Shown here in pieces: positions 43,911 through 52,036 of a DNA stretch of 64,000 nucleotides (within the stretch, counting starts at the first letter, position 1; each line of letters begins with the position of its first letter). The notes beneath the pieces were generated by a model. The model had not been told where the DNA came from. It was given only the letters and a program-made list of their open reading frames with translations, and made no database searches. The stretch covers positions 16,818 through 80,817 of the forward strand of contig NZ_JADEWN010000017.1 in the NCBI RefSeq assembly GCF_015207655.1, written 5' to 3'. The translations under genes were made by a program, and so were the position numbers. Source of the stretch: Gloeocapsopsis crepidinum LEGE 06123. GTDB taxonomy: Bacteria; Cyanobacteriota; Cyanobacteriia; Cyanobacteriales; Chroococcidiopsidaceae.

Positions 43911-45593
43911 CTACGAGTCCTTATTCAAGCTAGTCAAGAGATCTTTTACCGCTGCAGCGATCGCACCTTCAGTAGCAATATCAGCCGCAACTTTAGCAAT
44001 ATGTTCATCTAAAGGTTGTTCGCGATCGTCCCAGATGTAAGGGCGAGTTGCTGATGGTGGCTGTCCCACAACTTCACGCACAGCTTGATACAAGCGCCGA
44101 GTAATCGGAGAGAGACACTCGCTAGCATCATAATGTCCTACACAAGCATACGTTCTTAAATCGACTGCTTGCACGCCAAACATGAGAGCGATCGCCATAT
44201 ACTGCTGGAAGATCTCAACAGCGTTGCGCGTTAAATTCGCAGCAGCAAATCCTTGGCTATTGATATTTTGATTGTATTGTTCGGCATGGGTAGGATAGCG
44301 ATCGGCAATTGAATTTCCGTAGAAGCTCAACAACGGCATAATCGAGTTACCAGTAATTTGCAACCCTTTTAATCCCATATTGACAATGCGTTCTTTGTTA
44401 CCAACCAAAGATGCAGGTAAGCCGTTATTAAACTCTGGGGCGACAAGATAAGCAATTTGTACATCAAGGTGTTTTGCCATCATCCCGATGTAGTAGCGCA
44501 GGTGATCCATTCCCATACCTACGTACTGTCCTAAGAAATTACCGCCGTGGTAGCTTGCTTGATTTTCGGCGTCGATCAGCGGGTTATCGGTCGCCGAATT
44601 CATTTCGACCTCGATTTGCTGGGTAACTTGCGATACACCATCAACAATTGGTCCCATATATTGCGCCAAGCAGCGTAGTGAGTATCGATCTTGAATCGGG
44701 GCTTGACCGCGATACTCGTGCGTACCATCTAATTCATCACGAATCAAGCGCGAACCTGCCAAAAGATCGAGCATTGTGTATGCTGCCCATTTTTGTCCTG
44801 GGTGCGGTTTCAGTTCGTGAATAAAGGGATGGAATGATTGATTTGTTCCGTTTAAACCTTGCAGAATTAGCGCGTGTGCTCCCATTGTCAACGCCATCAA
44901 CAGCCGCGTATCGTACACGCAGTTAGCCGCAATTCCCGTCATGACAGAGGTGCCATTCATCATGGCTAACCCTTCTTTCGCTTGGAGTTGCAACTGTGGT
45001 AATCCCAACCGATTTAGGGCAGTAATCGCATCGATTTCTTCGCCATCAAAGTCAACAGTGTAGCGCTCGTCTAAACCAATCAAAGCACCTGTAATGTAAG
45101 ACAATGGAGTCAAATCGCCACTTGCACCAATCGAGCCATATTCAGGAACGTGGGGTGTCACTCTAGCATTGAGAAACGTTTCCATCCGTTGCACGATCTC
45201 GCGGCGGATTCCTGAAGCACCATGTAAATGTGAATTAACACGCAACAACATTGCAGCACGGACGTCAGTGAGTGGTAACTTGCGCCCAGCACCGACTTTG
45301 TGATACCAGACAAGATTATGCTGTAATAAATCGGCATACTCGCGTGAAATAACAACATTTGCCATCCCACCAAAACCACTCGTGACACCGTATATCGGTC
45401 TACCCGTTGCCACTGCATCGGCAATATAGTCACAAGATGCTTGAACGCGCTGCGCAACGTCATCTGCTGTGCTGATCTGGACTTTAGCCCCATGACGTGC
45501 CACATTAACGACTTCATCGATTGTGATGTTGCGATTGCCTATCGACACAGTTTTTGCAGAAGTTTGTGTCTGTTGTAAAGCTGCTGTATTCAT
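43911..45593 (-). CDS. MIO-type aromatic ammonia-lyase or aminomutase (PAL/TAL/HAL family)
   Basis: A 560-residue protein very like the cyanobacterial PALs of Anabaena and Nostoc as I recall them, with N-terminal Tyr68 in IYGVTSGFGGMANV, the MIO precursor Ala-Ser-Gly at 157-159 (GSIGASGDLTPLSY), NGTSVMTG, QDRYSLRC, TDNPLID and HAEQYNQNINSQG. At the selectivity pair those PALs have Phe-Leu and the Rhodobacter TAL has His-Leu; here it is Tyr97-His98 (NLVWYHKVGAG). The product could be cinnamate, p-coumarate, urocanate-like or a beta-amino acid. It is coupled to the ligase gene and follows a DAHP synthase gene. Confidence 0.93.
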   Translation of the reverse strand: MNTAALQQTQTSAKTVSIGNRNITIDEVVNVARHGAKVQISTADDVAQRVQASCDYIADAVATGRPIYGVTSGFGGMANVVISREYADLLQHNLVWYHKVGAGRKLPLTDVRAAMLLRVNSHLHGASGIRREIVQRMETFLNARVTPHVPEYGSIGASGDLTPLSYITGALIGLDERYTVDFDGEEIDAITALNRLGLPQLQLQAKEGLAMMNGTSVMTGIAANCVYDTRLLMALTMGAHALILQGLNGTNQSFHPFIHELKPHPGQKWAAYTMLDLLAGSRLIRDELDGTHEYRGQAPIQDRYSLRCLAQYMGPIVDGVSQVTQQIEVEMNSATDNPLIDAENQASYHGGNFLGQYVGMGMDHLRYYIGMMAKHLDVQIAYLVAPEFNNGLPASLVGNKERIVNMGLKGLQITGNSIMPLLSFYGNSIADRYPTHAEQYNQNINSQGFAAANLTRNAVEIFQQYMAIALMFGVQAVDLRTYACVGHYDASECLSPITRRLYQAVREVVGQPPSATRPYIWDDREQPLDEHIAKVAADIATEGAIAAAVKDLLTSLNKDS

Positions 45594-45653
45594 TTAGAAG
45601 TTCCTTGCAAAGGTGTATAACGTCAGGAGAAAGCATTGCTGGATCAATTGCAC

Positions 45654-45720
45654 GCCCCCTAAATCCCCCACCATTGGGGACTTTGAAGGGTTTGATTCCC
45701 CCACGGAGGGCTAAGGGGGC
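45654..45720. repeat. GC-rich inverted repeat (GCCCCCTAA... CTAAGGGGGC)
   Basis: Arms GCCCCCTAAATCCCCC and its partial inverse GGGCTAAGGGGGC enclose further G/C runs (CCATTGGGGACTTTG, TTCCCCCACGGAGG). It resembles the CCCCCTTAG-type dispersed palindromes of cyanobacteria. It sits between the DAHP synthase and ammonia-lyase genes and could weaken read-through between them. Confidence 0.6.
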
Positions 45721-45763
45721 AAATCACACTCTTATTCAGCAACGCATAGGAAAATAAACTTGC

Positions 45764-46846
45764 TTAAACACTTACCAGTGCAGGCATAACTGGTAAATGT
45801 GCATCTGGTGTTTGCTCCCAGCGACCAAAGGTTTTGCTCACAACGGCAACATCGTGCATTAATTGCTCAAAACTTTCTGGCGTCAGTGATTGCGGACCAT
45901 CAGATAATGCTTTGGCTGGGTTAGGATGCACTTCCACCATCAGTGAATCAGTTCCTGCGGCGATCGCTGCTAAACACATGGGCGGGACATATTCAGCTTT
46001 GCCAGTACCGTGACTGGGGTCTACCATAATCGGGAGGTGCGTGAGCGATCGCAACACTGGTACGACAGCTAAATCTAGAGTATTGCGTGCATATTGACGA
46101 TCAAACCCACGAATTCCCCGTTCGCAGAGAATCACATTTGGATTCCCCGCTGCCAAAATATACTCTGCTGCCATCAGCCATTCTTCTACTGTTGCCGAAA
46201 TACCCCGCTTCAATAAAATTGGCTTACCTGTAGCACCTACTTTCTTGAGTAACGAGAAATTCTGCATATTCCGCGCGCCGACTTGCAACACATCTGCAAC
46301 TGCTGCAACTTTCTCAATATCAGCAGTATCCATAATTTCAGTGATAATGCCTAACCCCGAAGCTTGACGCGCTTTATCAAGCAATTCTAGGGCGCTTTCA
46401 CCGTGTCCTTGAAATGCATAAGGTGATGTACGAGGCTTGTAGGCACCTCCACGGAGGAATTTTGCGCCTGCCGCTTTGACTCTTTGCGCAGTTTCAACAA
46501 TCATTTGTTCGTTTTCTACCGAACAAGGTCCTGCAACAACCACAATGGGATGTTCTTGTCCAAAAGCAACATCGCCATTTGGTGTAGGGACAACAACTGT
46601 ACTTGGTCCGTGCCGAAACTCTTGACTTACTCGTTTATAAGGTTTATTGACTCGGACAACTTGCTCTATAAAAGGACTAATTTGTTGAATGTGTTCTCCA
46701 TTGAGAGCTGCTGTATCTCCTAGTAAACCAATAACAACTTTGTGTTGACCAATACTTTTTTCTGTAATGACATTCTGATTATGAATTTCTTGACAAATTC
46801 GTTCTATTTCTTCTTTTGGAGTACCTGCTCTCAAAACAACAATCAT
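45764..46846 (-). CDS. aroF: 3-deoxy-7-phosphoheptulonate (DAHP) synthase, type I-beta with N-terminal regulatory domain
   Basis: A 360-residue enzyme. Residues 1-75 form a ferredoxin-like regulatory domain as in the Thermotoga-type enzyme (VLRAGTPKEEIERICQEIHN). The barrel shows VAGPCSVENEQM, RGGAYKPRTSPYAFQG, VGARNMQNF, LLKRGISATVEEW and PSHGTGKAEYVPPM. It joins PEP and erythrose-4-phosphate at the entry of the shikimate pathway and in relatives is inhibited by Tyr/Phe through the added domain. It lies upstream of the ammonia-lyase on the same strand (170 bases). It may be the cell's main copy or a dedicated one. Confidence 0.94.
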   Translation of the reverse strand: MIVVLRAGTPKEEIERICQEIHNQNVITEKSIGQHKVVIGLLGDTAALNGEHIQQISPFIEQVVRVNKPYKRVSQEFRHGPSTVVVPTPNGDVAFGQEHPIVVVAGPCSVENEQMIVETAQRVKAAGAKFLRGGAYKPRTSPYAFQGHGESALELLDKARQASGLGIITEIMDTADIEKVAAVADVLQVGARNMQNFSLLKKVGATGKPILLKRGISATVEEWLMAAEYILAAGNPNVILCERGIRGFDRQYARNTLDLAVVPVLRSLTHLPIMVDPSHGTGKAEYVPPMCLAAIAAGTDSLMVEVHPNPAKALSDGPQSLTPESFEQLMHDVAVVSKTFGRWEQTPDAHLPVMPALVSV

Positions 46847-46946
46847 TGCTTGAATTTCTCCGCAAAAGGGTTCTCTTGATTTTTAAAATCGCCAACAAAA
46901 AATGGACTGTACTGCGTTTAGACAGTAAGTCCACGGTAGATGTCCT

Positions 46947-47062
46947 GCGACTGAAGTTGCGGCTACATAAACGAAGTGTGCGGAGGCACACTATGAATTA
47001 AGAATTTTATTACTGAAGTCCACGGAGGTGGACTTTATTTGTTTAGCTGCGAATTTATTCGC
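46947..47062 (-). repeat. Dispersed hairpin repeat, copy D (minus orientation)
   Basis: On the minus strand: GCGAATAAATTCGCAGCTAA, hairpin AAGTCCACCTCCGTGGACTT, a second hairpin AGTGTGCCTCCGCACACT, and the end GTAGCCGCAACTTCAGTCGC. It is the most complete copy, showing both hairpins. It lies between the aroF gene and a GT2 gene. Confidence 0.78.
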
Positions 47063-47084
47063 GCTTATATTCAAGCTATAACGT

Positions 47085-48143
47085 TCAATTACGCGATGCT
47101 ACTGCCATCTGTTTTTGTTGCACCTTTAATACAGGTTGTTGTTTCAGGCGCAGGTGTTTTTGAGCATAACGAGTCGTAATATATTTGTTGAGTTTCTTGT
47201 CTATAGACATTAAAGTATCTGTTACCATCCGACGAATACGTCCGCGCTGCCCAAAGCTCAGTTCTACGCTTAAGGGTTGGATAATTGACATATATCGCCG
47301 CCACCCTAACTTTTTATATTTGTTCTTAAAATAGTCATCCTCAGTTAAATTCCATTTATCGCGCAAGCGGTGTAAGCTAGTCAATTCCCAAGCATCACTC
47401 CAGCGCAACATATAGAAAGTCATATCTGACCATGTCAGTGTAGAACTTGGTACGTAAGTGACAACAGAATCTGGCTCTAAGTAAACGCTACCGCCAGCTT
47501 CATTGACTAAAATACAAAAATCTACGTGCTCTTTTGTGTTGAGTAGCTGTTCATCGAGCATTCCGACTTGAGTAAAGATATCGGTACGCACCATCATGCA
47601 ATGAAATTCAGCTAGTCCTGTTTCACTGCGTTGAAGTTTCGGGCGGACATCTGCAACTTGACGCCCCTGCAAATAGATTTTCTCAATCATCCGCCGTCGG
47701 ACATTTCCGTCTTTCGTTTCCACCCGTACGCCAGATTCTCCCCCTGCGCAATGTACTATTTCGTGTAAGGGTAGATGTTGGCAGATTAGGGGACTCACGA
47801 TAGTAGCGTTAGTTGTCTCGGCACACTCAATGAGCTTTTGCAACCAGCCAGGTGTAACTACTACATCATTGTCAATGAAGACAACATATTTAGTATCTAC
47901 TTGAGCAAGTCCTATATTTCGTGCATGATTTGGCGAAAGATAGTGTTCAGTCCTAATAAGTTGAAAATTTTTCTCTCGTGCTTTTGCTTCTAAATAGTTC
48001 TTTATTTGTGATGGCGAACCACCATCAACGTAGACTAGCTTAAAAGGAGTTTGTGTATGCTCGTAAATACTTTCAAGTGACTCGTGACTATAGCTAAAAC
48101 GCTCTCGTGGTGCAACAACAATTGTAACTTGTGGTTCTACCAT
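47085..48143 (-). CDS. GT2-family glycosyltransferase
   Basis: A 352-residue GT-A enzyme: VTIVVAPRERFSYSHESLESI, KLVYVDGGSP, HARNIGLAQVDTKYVVFIDNDVVVTPGW with the D-x-D-type site, and later TEFHCMMVRTDIF-like LAEFHCMMV. The long C-terminal part contains DKWNLTEDDYFKNKYKKLGWRR. It may glycosylate with a sugar of the surface polymer. Ends 22 bases before repeat D on the plus coordinate side and precedes the aromatic unit in transcription. Confidence 0.87.
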   Translation of the reverse strand: MVEPQVTIVVAPRERFSYSHESLESIYEHTQTPFKLVYVDGGSPSQIKNYLEAKAREKNFQLIRTEHYLSPNHARNIGLAQVDTKYVVFIDNDVVVTPGWLQKLIECAETTNATIVSPLICQHLPLHEIVHCAGGESGVRVETKDGNVRRRMIEKIYLQGRQVADVRPKLQRSETGLAEFHCMMVRTDIFTQVGMLDEQLLNTKEHVDFCILVNEAGGSVYLEPDSVVTYVPSSTLTWSDMTFYMLRWSDAWELTSLHRLRDKWNLTEDDYFKNKYKKLGWRRYMSIIQPLSVELSFGQRGRIRRMVTDTLMSIDKKLNKYITTRYAQKHLRLKQQPVLKVQQKQMAVASRN

Positions 48144-48190
48144 AGATGAAAATTCCCTTTTGAAGGTTTGAGCTGAACAAACAAAGCTTG

Positions 48191-48384
48191 GTGAATAAAT
48201 TTGCAGCTAAACAAATATAGACGCACAGCGGTGAGCAGCGCGTTGGGCGGCTGCGCCGACTTGAAGCGACTGCGAACCCGAAGGGCTTCCCGCAGGGTGG
48301 TTCACCTCCGTGTACTGTAGTGATAAAATTTTTATTGATGCAGAAACATACTTGGTTTATGAAACCCCGACTTCAATCGCAGGG
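48191..48384 (+). repeat. Dispersed hairpin repeat, copy E, degenerate with GC-rich insert
   Basis: GTGAATAAATTTGCAGCTAAACAAA replaces the usual start; the end AACCCCGACTTCAATCGCAGGG is recognisable. The middle (about 48225-48305) is GC-rich and contains CCCGAAGGGCTTCCCGCAGGG, a palindromic sequence of another cyanobacterial repeat type, so two repeats are combined here. Confidence 0.6.
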
Positions 48385-48409
48385 CATCTGTAATTTATGA
48401 GAAATCAAC

Positions 48410-49690
48410 TTATGCAATTGCTTGCTTTAACTTTGGATTCATTGCATTATTAATATCCCGATCAATCAGGACTTGCTCGTAAATTTGGACGAGTTGATCG
48501 TTAAGTTTGTTCGTGTCGTAGTGTTGTTCTACGTATGCTCGACCAGCTTGACCCATCTGTTGCCAAATTTCTGGACGATCGCAAAGATAAGCAATCTTTT
48601 CAGCTAAGGTATCTACGTCACGTTCTGGTACTAAGAAACCCGAAATGCCATCTTCAATTAATTCTGGAATGCCACCGTGGATAGTACCTATGACAGGTAA
48701 ACCCATCGCCATTGCTTCTTTTAAAGTGTTAACTGGAGCATCCTGATTGCCGTCTTTTGCTGTCACGCTAGTAGCAACAAAAATATGTGACTTATCGAGA
48801 ATTTTAATAATCTCTTGCTGATTTTTCCAGCCTAGTAACTTAACTACGTGACCAACTTTCAGTTCTTGAATGAGGTTCTGTAAGTCTGTTTTTAAGACTC
48901 CATCACCAATAATGTTGTACTCAATATTAGGGTGACTTTCGGCTAGCTTAGCCACAGCACGAATGCTGTAAGCCATTCCTTTTTTTTCTACAAGACGACC
49001 AGTTGTGGCAATGCGGATTTTACCATCATCAGGGAAACGTGGTTTAAAGAAAAATCGTTCGCAGTTGATTCCTGAACCAAGCACAACAATTTTCTTAGGA
49101 TTGCAGCCGAATTTAATAACTCGTTGCCTAAAATATTCGCAGTTTGATAGAAAGAAATCTCCTTTTTTGAAGAGTTCGTTATAAACGTGCTCTCCGTATT
49201 CTTGAACATACCAACTAATATCAAAGCCCCGAAATGATGTGACAAGCTTACCTTTAATAGCACCAATGTCACGCAGCAGCATACCTTTGAGGGCATACAT
49301 GCCAAACTGACAGTGGACAATATCATAAGATTGTTTGCCTAAAAACGGTACTATTAAGTGAAACCATTCTATGGGCTTTAGGTGCTTTTTGTATTTAAAA
49401 AGACTGAGCGATCGCATCAGTCCTATAGGATGCCTGCACCCACTAGCTAATAGCATTGCACAAGCTTGGAGCAATCTTATTGAGGAATTTTTGGCTCTTT
49501 CTGGAGCATAATAGGTTCGTTCGAGTAGGTGGTAACTTTTTACATCGGGGTGAACTTTAGTAGCATTTTCTGGTCTATTGAGTGAATAGATATCGACTTC
49601 GTGTCCCCGATCGATCAATCCTGTAATTTGATTCAGAATAAAAGTTTCTGACAGTGCGGGAAAAGACCCGACAATGAATAGTATACGCAT
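48410..49690 (-). CDS. GT4-family glycosyltransferase (WcaL-like)
   Basis: A 426-residue GT-B enzyme: RILFIVGSFPALSETFILNQI at the start, KLVTSFRGFDIS, GLVEKKGMAYSIRAVA-like RLVEKKGM, and the C-terminal nucleotide-binding site PVNTLKEAMAMGLPVIGTIHGGIPELI with the E-x7-E signature. The SETFILNQ start resembles the colanic-acid transferases. It is one of three GT4 enzymes in the cluster. Acceptor unknown. Confidence 0.92.
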   Translation of the reverse strand: MRILFIVGSFPALSETFILNQITGLIDRGHEVDIYSLNRPENATKVHPDVKSYHLLERTYYAPERAKNSSIRLLQACAMLLASGCRHPIGLMRSLSLFKYKKHLKPIEWFHLIVPFLGKQSYDIVHCQFGMYALKGMLLRDIGAIKGKLVTSFRGFDISWYVQEYGEHVYNELFKKGDFFLSNCEYFRQRVIKFGCNPKKIVVLGSGINCERFFFKPRFPDDGKIRIATTGRLVEKKGMAYSIRAVAKLAESHPNIEYNIIGDGVLKTDLQNLIQELKVGHVVKLLGWKNQQEIIKILDKSHIFVATSVTAKDGNQDAPVNTLKEAMAMGLPVIGTIHGGIPELIEDGISGFLVPERDVDTLAEKIAYLCDRPEIWQQMGQAGRAYVEQHYDTNKLNDQLVQIYEQVLIDRDINNAMNPKLKQAIA

Positions 49691-49809
49691 GGTAATTTTG
49701 AAGAAATTTTTAATTTCTATGAAAAACTTAAATCAAACTAAAAACAAAAGATTATAAAAGCAAAATTGCTAAATAGCGATCCCTGAAAAGAACACAAATT
49801 ATAAATTTG

Positions 49810-50691
49810 CTAAATAAGGTGCTTTTTAAAGAAATTCTCCATTTTTTTAGAAAGAGCGCGCGAACCAAATTTCTTTTTATCTCCGTGTTTACCACCTTTG
49901 ATAATCTCAAATGTCACCTCTGCTTCTACTTTTTGCAAAGCATTAAATAGTAATTGGCTTTGATTGAGTGGTACTAATAAATCCTTATCTCCATGCACAA
50001 TTAAAAAGGGAGGAACTTCTTTACTTACGTAAGTAATTGGATTAGCTTTTGCTGCTGTGTCCTGATTTTCCTCGATTAGCCCACCAATAAGTGCCGCTTC
50101 TGGTGAATTTGCCGGAGTAAAATCGATGTTGCGGAGAAAATCATTGATTCTCAAAAAATCAGTTGGACCAAACCAATCACAAACAGCTTGTACACAACTA
50201 GAATAATTCTGCCAACCTCCGCTTCCTTCAAATTCTTGAATGTCTTCCGTAGTTCCCAAAAGTGCAGCAAGATGTCCACCAGCAGAGACACCCCAAACAC
50301 CAATACGGTGCGGATCAATATGAAACTTTTGAGCATGAGCGCGGAGAAAGCGAATAGCGCACTTACAATCTTGAATTTGAGCAGGGAAAATAGCTTCGTG
50401 GCTCAAACGATATTCAATACTGGCGCAAAAAAAGCCCTGACGAGCAAATGAAACTAAATGTTTGAGTCCTTCTTTTTTGTCACCTGAACGCCAAGCACCG
50501 CCATGAATCCAAACTAATACAGGCATTAATTTGGTTGATATTTTGGGGTGCAAAATATCCATTTTGAGAGTGCGTTCTCTATTCTTAGTAAATTCAATGT
50601 CTTGAAGATGAACTAAACTCTTATAAATGTGTCGCTCAAACTCAAACATAGCTTTGACCGACCGACATATCAGATTTAAGTAGGTAGACAT
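49810..50691 (-). CDS. Alpha/beta hydrolase (esterase/lipase HSL-like)
   Basis: A 293-residue hydrolase with HGGAW oxyanion motif (VLVWIHGGAWRSGDKK), nucleophile GVSAGGHLAALLG, an Asp in HGDKDLLVPL and His near KGGKHGDK. The HGG and G-x-S-A-G motifs are those of the hormone-sensitive-lipase group, which cut small acyl esters. In this locus it may remove acyl groups from the polysaccharide or release a small molecule. No signal peptide. Confidence 0.88.
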   Translation of the reverse strand: MSTYLNLICRSVKAMFEFERHIYKSLVHLQDIEFTKNRERTLKMDILHPKISTKLMPVLVWIHGGAWRSGDKKEGLKHLVSFARQGFFCASIEYRLSHEAIFPAQIQDCKCAIRFLRAHAQKFHIDPHRIGVWGVSAGGHLAALLGTTEDIQEFEGSGGWQNYSSCVQAVCDWFGPTDFLRINDFLRNIDFTPANSPEAALIGGLIEENQDTAAKANPITYVSKEVPPFLIVHGDKDLLVPLNQSQLLFNALQKVEAEVTFEIIKGGKHGDKKKFGSRALSKKMENFFKKHLI

Positions 50692-50738
50692 TATGCATTA
50701 CTTAAATTGCGTGAATTGTCGGCATGGAAGCAAAAAAA

Positions 50739-52013
50739 TTAGCCAGCAAGAGCATTTTTCGGTTTGCGCTCAAAGTTAGAGACTGATAGAACTTTCACAT
50801 TAGCCAGATGGGACTGGATTTGCTGATGTATATCTTCGCGCTTGGCAATGAGATCGATGAGAAAGTCAGTGAGAACACCAGGTTGGAATGCTTTCTCTGG
50901 GTCAATTGTCATTCCTGGCAACTCAAAGTGGCGAAAAAGACCCTCGAATTTACCTTGGTAGGTAACGCCTCCGACAGGGATTCCTTGACCTAAACAAGCG
51001 ATCGCCAGATGCATTCTCCCAGTCAGAACTAAGTCAAGATCAGCACATATTGATTTAATTTCTGCTGCACTGCACGGAGTTGGCACCTGCATACAATAAG
51101 GCTTGATCGCTGATGGCATTGCTTCGAGGATAGCTTGAGCAATTGAGACATCGCTATCATCCCCTCGAAAGTCATGGGGAATCATCAGCAAGCTAATTTT
51201 CTGATTTCTAGAACAAAGGTTGATGAAGGCGTTAGCATAAAACTGAATGAATTCATCACGTTTTAACCGTGTTACCTTTGTCAGGTGCAATGCATTTGCA
51301 TTAACTCCGAGGACAATCCGACCTTGAGCTTTTTGAGCGCGAACCCACTTCGATACACGGACTGTTAAATCAGAATCTTCAGCAGGTTGAAGCATAAAGG
51401 CTAAATCAGCTACTAATTCAACAGGGCGTTGGAGACACTGTTTAATCCGCTGGTAAGAAATTGGATCGCGGCAGCAAAGTCGCACACTAGCAGGCAACTG
51501 AGAAAATGATTGCACCGCAGCATCGGTTGGTTGGTGATTAAAGCTAAAGCCGAGAATAGTAGCGTCGGCTCCTGTCTTTGCAGCTAGCGCCACAAGGTTG
51601 AGCCGCAGTAGGGTGACATTATCTGAGTAAAAACCATCCATAACATCTGCCCCAAGGCAATAAAAATGCTCATAACGACTAATTTTCTCAACCAAGCGAA
51701 AACGCTCCCACCAAGAGCCACGAGTAAAAAAACCTTTAATATTGATTGTATCAGTGACTAGTTTGAGATTTTCCCAGCGAGCCGTAGGTTGCAAAGTAAT
51801 GATACCGATCCGCTGAATACCTTGAGCGGCAAGATGTTCCATACTAGCAGCTAGCATCGCTTCGTCACCAATGCTACCAGGATCAGAAGGTGGTAAGAAT
51901 AATGCTGATGCGTCAATCTGACTGCGGACTTTAGTTTTCCTTAAAAATCCTAGAGTAGCAGCATAGATACTCAATAGTTGAAATAAGATTTGAGTTTTGA
52001 TGGTTAATTGCAT
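50739..52013 (-). CDS. Polysaccharide pyruvyltransferase family protein
   Basis: A 424-residue protein of the CsaB/PssM group: FLPPSDPGSIGDEAMLAAS, a central LCCRDPISYQRIKQ, VLGVNANALHL, SLLMIPHDFRGDDSD, and LVLTGRMHLAIACLGQGIPV near the C-terminus. It transfers a pyruvyl group from PEP to a sugar, making an acidic ketal. It stands with the polysaccharide glycosyltransferases and suggests an anionic product. The first 20 residues are a hydrophobic stretch. Confidence 0.85.
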   Translation of the reverse strand: MQLTIKTQILFQLLSIYAATLGFLRKTKVRSQIDASALFLPPSDPGSIGDEAMLAASMEHLAAQGIQRIGIITLQPTARWENLKLVTDTINIKGFFTRGSWWERFRLVEKISRYEHFYCLGADVMDGFYSDNVTLLRLNLVALAAKTGADATILGFSFNHQPTDAAVQSFSQLPASVRLCCRDPISYQRIKQCLQRPVELVADLAFMLQPAEDSDLTVRVSKWVRAQKAQGRIVLGVNANALHLTKVTRLKRDEFIQFYANAFINLCSRNQKISLLMIPHDFRGDDSDVSIAQAILEAMPSAIKPYCMQVPTPCSAAEIKSICADLDLVLTGRMHLAIACLGQGIPVGGVTYQGKFEGLFRHFELPGMTIDPEKAFQPGVLTDFLIDLIAKREDIHQQIQSHLANVKVLSVSNFERKPKNALAG

Positions 52014-52036
52014 GGCAATTTAGATTGACTTTTAGT

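Noticed and set aside
43911..45593. Histidine ammonia-lyase (hutH)
   Set aside because: Whole-length resemblance is to cyanobacterial PAL and no hut genes are near; but the selectivity pair leaves the substrate open.
45654..45720. A riboswitch upstream of the ammonia-lyase
   Set aside because: The structure is a simple GC-rich palindrome of dispersed-repeat type and no conserved aptamer core can be read.
45764..46846. A second kdsA
   Set aside because: It carries DAHP synthase motifs (RGGAYKPRTSP, GARNMQNF) and the N-terminal regulatory domain, and lacks the Kds[13 protein letters not shown] segment.
48225..48305. A GC-rich island of foreign DNA
   Set aside because: Too short, and it has the palindromic form of known intergenic repeats.
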